Part shown: positions 60,560 to 64,000 of the stretch, in pieces | Numbering within the stretch: position 1 is the stretch's first letter | Layout of the letters: each line of letters opens with the position of its first letter | NCBI RefSeq assembly: GCF_963966145.1 | Contig: NC_091047.1 | Location: 5,704,001 to 5,768,000 of the forward strand | DNA from: Tenebrio molitor | Lineage: Eukaryota; Arthropoda; Insecta; Coleoptera; Tenebrionidae | Length of the DNA: 64,000 bases | Direction: 5' to 3' | Notes under the pieces: generated by a model | What the model was told of the DNA's origin: nothing | Seen by the model: the letters and a program-made list of their open reading frames with translations, nothing else | Database searches by the model: none | Made by a program: the position numbers and the translations under genes

Positions 60560-63538
60560 TTCTCCACCAAGGAACTTCCAATTAAAAATATGTTTCTTCT
60601 TTTAGGAATATTTTCTACGAGATATTTGGTTTTTCAATATACCCAAAGTTTCATTAATGTCTCTAACTTTCCTTTTCTTGATTTATTTATTCCGCGAGCT
60701 GTCATTTTCATATTAAAATTTACAACTTCTTACTAATTTATAGTCAACACAACAATATTGTCCTTAATAAGCCAATTTTGAAATACAGGGAAAGTAGTAA
60801 ACCAAAAAAACAACTAATGAAGATTGTTGAATTAATTTTAGCTCGATTTTGCCTAGTACTTCACAACAGCCTTAAGTTTACGTTGTGCTCAGTCGAAGAT
60901 ATTTTCAAAAAAAAAATTAATTAACGTGTCGTGAGTCATTATATTGAACGTTTTGCACGAAAGTGATAATTAAATCGGATTAAATAAAAAAAACTGATCT
61001 GCAAAATGATAAATTATAGGAAAAAAATTTAGAATGTGTAAATTTGCATTTTAAATTAGACCATTATAAATAACAGATCTGGGTCCTAAAAAGAACAGAA
61101 AACAAGGAACTAACATGAGTCAGACAGTTTAAGGGAAGGCGTAAAGTCGTTAAGGATAATGTCACGGACACATCTAGAACAAAACAAGAAATTTGGACAA
61201 ACGCAAATATTACAAAACAAGAATCTAGACCGGCAATCATAATAATTTGTCGCACACGAAAACACATATCACATTAATTAATACTCTCGACACTTGTATG
61301 ATTGCGGAGAAATTATTTTTGCGCGCTTTACGCCCTTCACACTCACCTCTGAAAATTACAAAATTATAAATCGCTTAATTACACCTGTCAAAATTGTAGC
61401 ATAGCGTGTGAAAGTGAGTGCAGGCGAGCATTCCTTCACATTATCAACCGTGAAACTTCCTAATGCAGGTGTTTTTAACGTTTCCTTTTTCAATATTGCA
61501 GACTTACGTTTAAAATTCATGTACACTCTTGTTAGTTAACGCCAATTTAGAGAAAAAAATCCGTTGCAAATGTTCCAAGTTCTTGCTCGACTCGCCGCGT
61601 TTAAAATTCATAAAATCACGGCGAAAAAAGTTTAATAAGCTTTTCTTGCGACGTTAAGTCGGCACCGGAGCTTAGTGCTTCCAAAGGTCAAAGGTAGGCA
61701 AGGGTGGCCACCACGCCTGACGGGTGGTTGAGTCAACGAGGACGAAGGCCAAGATGTCTCGTGTTCTAGAAAGTAAATGGAATTTCCGCCGCTGAAAATT
61801 TTTAATTTCAGCGAGTGACACACTTTCGACCGATTCTCACGCCGGATCAGATCGATACGAAAAGATTTCAGCTTTCTGAAAACATTTTCAGTCGCGGAAG
61901 TGTAACATCCTGGATGTGAAAAGCGGCAGGACCAAATGTGGATATCGGCCGCTTTCTAAACTATGAGGAAACTGAAAAAAATTACACGATTTGTGGATGA
62001 GCCGAGACAAATAAGACGAAGGAAAGGACCAATTAAATGCGCAGGACAACAACAGACGGAAACGAACTGTTGTGTGAAATGACGAAAAATATTCTAACGA
62101 CGTGTTAAATCAAATCGGAATTATTTCGAGTGGGTGGGACCTATCTGGTGCTGCCACAGATGTAATCTGCAGTAAATGGACATTATACGAGTATATGTTG
62201 CAAGGCGATGCAGATGACCTACATGTGATAAAACCAAAAACTACGAACCAAGATGTGAGATTAAAAGTGTTAAATGTTGACCATTAAAGTTCCTGGCCCT
62301 CAGCTGCGACTCAAATTCTCCACTATTTCACTTTTTAATCAGTCACAAAACGTCGATCCTGATTCGTGAACCTGAACTTAAACTTGTCATCGAAACCTTC
62401 CAATAAAATTTATGTCCGAAGATTTGCAATAGATCGTCCAATGTTTTGCCTCTTCGGAGTCATGACGTAACAAAGTGTAGGAAAAAATGTTACGCACAGG
62501 TTGTGCAATGCAAATTAGTCTAGTTGCGACAACCGTCACGTCAGGACTCATTAGTAGCGTGAGCGGATTCATTCATGACAAAACTAGATACAATTATCTA
62601 GTTTTTGTTGAAAAATTTTGGGTCACTCGAGCTCTCCTGGTCATTCTCCTTGGACCCGCCAAGAGTCATTATCGTAAAAGGTTCAGAACAATTAATCAAA
62701 TGTTTTGTGTAGGAGTACTGTTAGAGAGGATACAATGGGCGTACTTCGTTTGTAAACAAAGGAATTCCATTGTTTCATGGCTAAATTCAAATTCGAATCT
62801 ACAGGATGGCTCGACAAAAAATCAACCGTCACAATCTTTCCACCGCTGCTTGACAAACACTTAAAAAACGACGGCCAGTGCCGGGCGTGAACAATCCGAA
62901 GGACCAATTCTGCTACAGTTTGTGAATATTTGGCAAAAAATTTGTTTACTTCCGATCGTGGCCGATGGGTATGACCAATCTGTCCGTTTCGGAACGGTCC
63001 GCAGCGTTTCTACAATTAAACAATTATTCGAAATGCGACAATTTCCTAGTCGACAGTTTTCTTGGTCGCTGCAATTATCCCGTTTTCGAAAAATGGGATT
63101 ACGTAAAATGGGAAACTTTTGCACCGATTAATCTATTAATTTAGCTGAATTCTTTAACAGCGCTCCAACATAATTAACTTTCTAACGAGTTCCGATCCAT
63201 TCTATCTTGCAAAGCGTGGACGCAGATACGTTCGGATTTTCGCAATCACTTTGTCTTAATGGATTTGTTACACAAACTGCGATGCACTCGTTTAACTTGC
63301 ACGAGAGCCCATCCGTGACTTATCAAAAATGCAATTTCCTCAAAAATCTACAAAAAATAATTCCGAACAGCTTGTGTGTCAGAATTCAGGTACCTAATTT
63401 TTTTGGTTGGCCATAATCTCCGTTTTAATTGTACCACTTTGCGGTTGTGCAAGACGCCTTTCTTGAAGGAATTGAGACAAAGTGTGTAAAAAATCGGCAA
63501 TTCTCGCACGACACGTGATTATTTCGGTGTTACTTACC

Positions 63539-63541
63539 ATT
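63539..63541 (-). other. Candidate ATG-only first coding exon of the mucin-like gene
   Basis: On the - strand, 'ttatttcaaaATG' is followed at once by a strong donor GTAAGTAA. It supplies a start in the right phase for the main exon, which has a full signal peptide but no usable ATG between its acceptor and the peptide. A at -3 fits a good initiation context. This is inference from splice phase and motif. A more distant first exon cannot be excluded. Confidence 0.5.
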
Positions 63542-64000
63542 TTGAAATAATCCGAAAAAATCGCACACCTAGTTTGGTAAATCACTCGGTTCTGGTGGAA
63601 CAATCACATCACTGTCACTAGGTACGGCTGCACTCGGGTCTCCGCTGAAGAAAGTCTTCGAGAGGCCGGCGTTCGCCTTCTTATAGGCTGCGGCGGCATG
63701 TGGGGCGCGGGCCTAGAGGGGCTTAACCACCCCGGCAACAGGCACCGAGTACCTGTAATTATGTAAAATCGAAGGTCTCACGTTTCGGCCCTACGAACAT
63801 TCGGACTGACGACAATTCGACGTCGGAATCGTTGTGCAGAAAAATTTTCCCCATTAACATGCAAACCACGCTCACATACTTAAGCTGGAAATTGGGATTT
63901 TTTATGGAAAACAATTCAAAATTGGGAATGCTCGTGGAATGGTTGGAATTCTTACAAAATGTTCACATTTAAGTATTTCTTAACCAACTCCACAATATAA
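63542..64000 (-). other. 5' UTR and upstream region of the mucin-like gene
   Basis: About 100 nt of presumed 5' UTR precede the candidate ATG. A GC-rich patch at 63630-63740 contrasts with the surrounding AT-rich DNA and contains a possible TATA box. No other gene is visible up to the window end. Confidence 0.4.
63679..63684 (-). promoter_or_regulatory. Possible TATA box (TATAAG) of the mucin-like gene
   Basis: CCTATAAGAAGG on the - strand, within the GC-rich patch and about 140 bp upstream of the candidate ATG. A TCAG at 63645-63648 lies 35-40 bp downstream, slightly farther than usual for an initiator. Suggestive only. Confidence 0.35.

Larger units (their letters stand above)
56341..63538 (-). 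other. Proposed 7.2 kb first intron of the mucin-like gene
   Basis: Runs from the GTAAGTAA donor at 63538 to the TTTTTAG acceptor at 56341 (- strand). It contains nested foldback elements (59872-60559) and a mariner-like transposase fossil (59464-59649). Scattered ORFs here, such as 57356-57679 (+), 58511-59008 (+) and 62487-62864 (+), have low-complexity or unrecognisable translations and no splice support, so I leave them out. The less AT-rich stretch 57000-58400 might hold enhancers or a noncoding exon, but I cannot show it. Confidence 0.55.

Noticed and set aside
62487..62864. 125-codon + strand ORF
   Set aside because: Unrecognised composition and no promoter, splice or poly(A) context. 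Likely chance.
1..64000. Endogenous virus, bacterial transfer or defence locus
   Set aside because: No polymerase, capsid, integrase or bacterial operon-like segment is visible. All real genes have insect-style introns.

Overview
This is a eukaryotic nuclear window, almost certainly from an insect and plausibly a beetle. The evidence is split genes with many 44-55 nt introns, a ZAD-type zinc-finger gene (an arthropod family), abundant short foldback transposons and a long satellite array. The beetle assignment is inference, since no marker in the window fixes the species. I see no bacterial, viral, CRISPR or defence-type locus and no clearly new molecular system. The interest lies in recent duplication, decay and transposon history.

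Layout. Positions 1-19411 are about 60 head-to-tail monomers of a ~325 bp satellite. The array has local block duplications, a decayed right edge and an abrupt end. From 19412 to 21562 is intergenic DNA with two palindromic elements. Two complete tandem paralogues of soluble adenylyl cyclase (ADCY10 type) follow on the + strand, at 21563-29005 and 32769-39167. Both can be spliced into 23 exons with matching phases, and both give 1727 residues. The 3.8 kb between them holds a 2.1 kb inverted-repeat element with another foldback element inside it. A 329-residue ZAD plus seven-finger C2H2 protein lies at 39799-41087.

From 42954 to 50720 there are three copies of a CBR1-like carbonyl reductase (SDR) on the - strand. 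The two rightward copies each come with a decayed 5'-truncated zinc-finger fragment. This shows that the duplicated unit was [zinc-finger 3' end + SDR gene]. SDR copies 1 and 3 are intact. Copy 2 has lost its start codon. The spacer between copies 2 and 3 is a stack of nested transposons.

From 51148 leftward-reading to 63541, a - strand gene encodes a ~1731-residue secreted, Thr/Pro/Gln-rich, mucin-like extracellular protein. I infer a first coding exon that holds only the ATG, separated from the rest by a 7.2 kb intron. That intron contains nested foldback elements and a mariner-like transposase fossil.

How the genes relate. The cyclases would turn bicarbonate/Ca2+ signals into cAMP. The reductases are NADPH-dependent detoxification enzymes, and two of the three copies carry an antioxidant-response-element-like site upstream. 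The zinc-finger gene is probably a DNA-binding regulator. The last gene is a matrix or cuticle-type secreted protein. They look like independent neighbours, not one pathway. All exon boundaries were derived by eye from splice signals and paralogue comparison. No database search was run.
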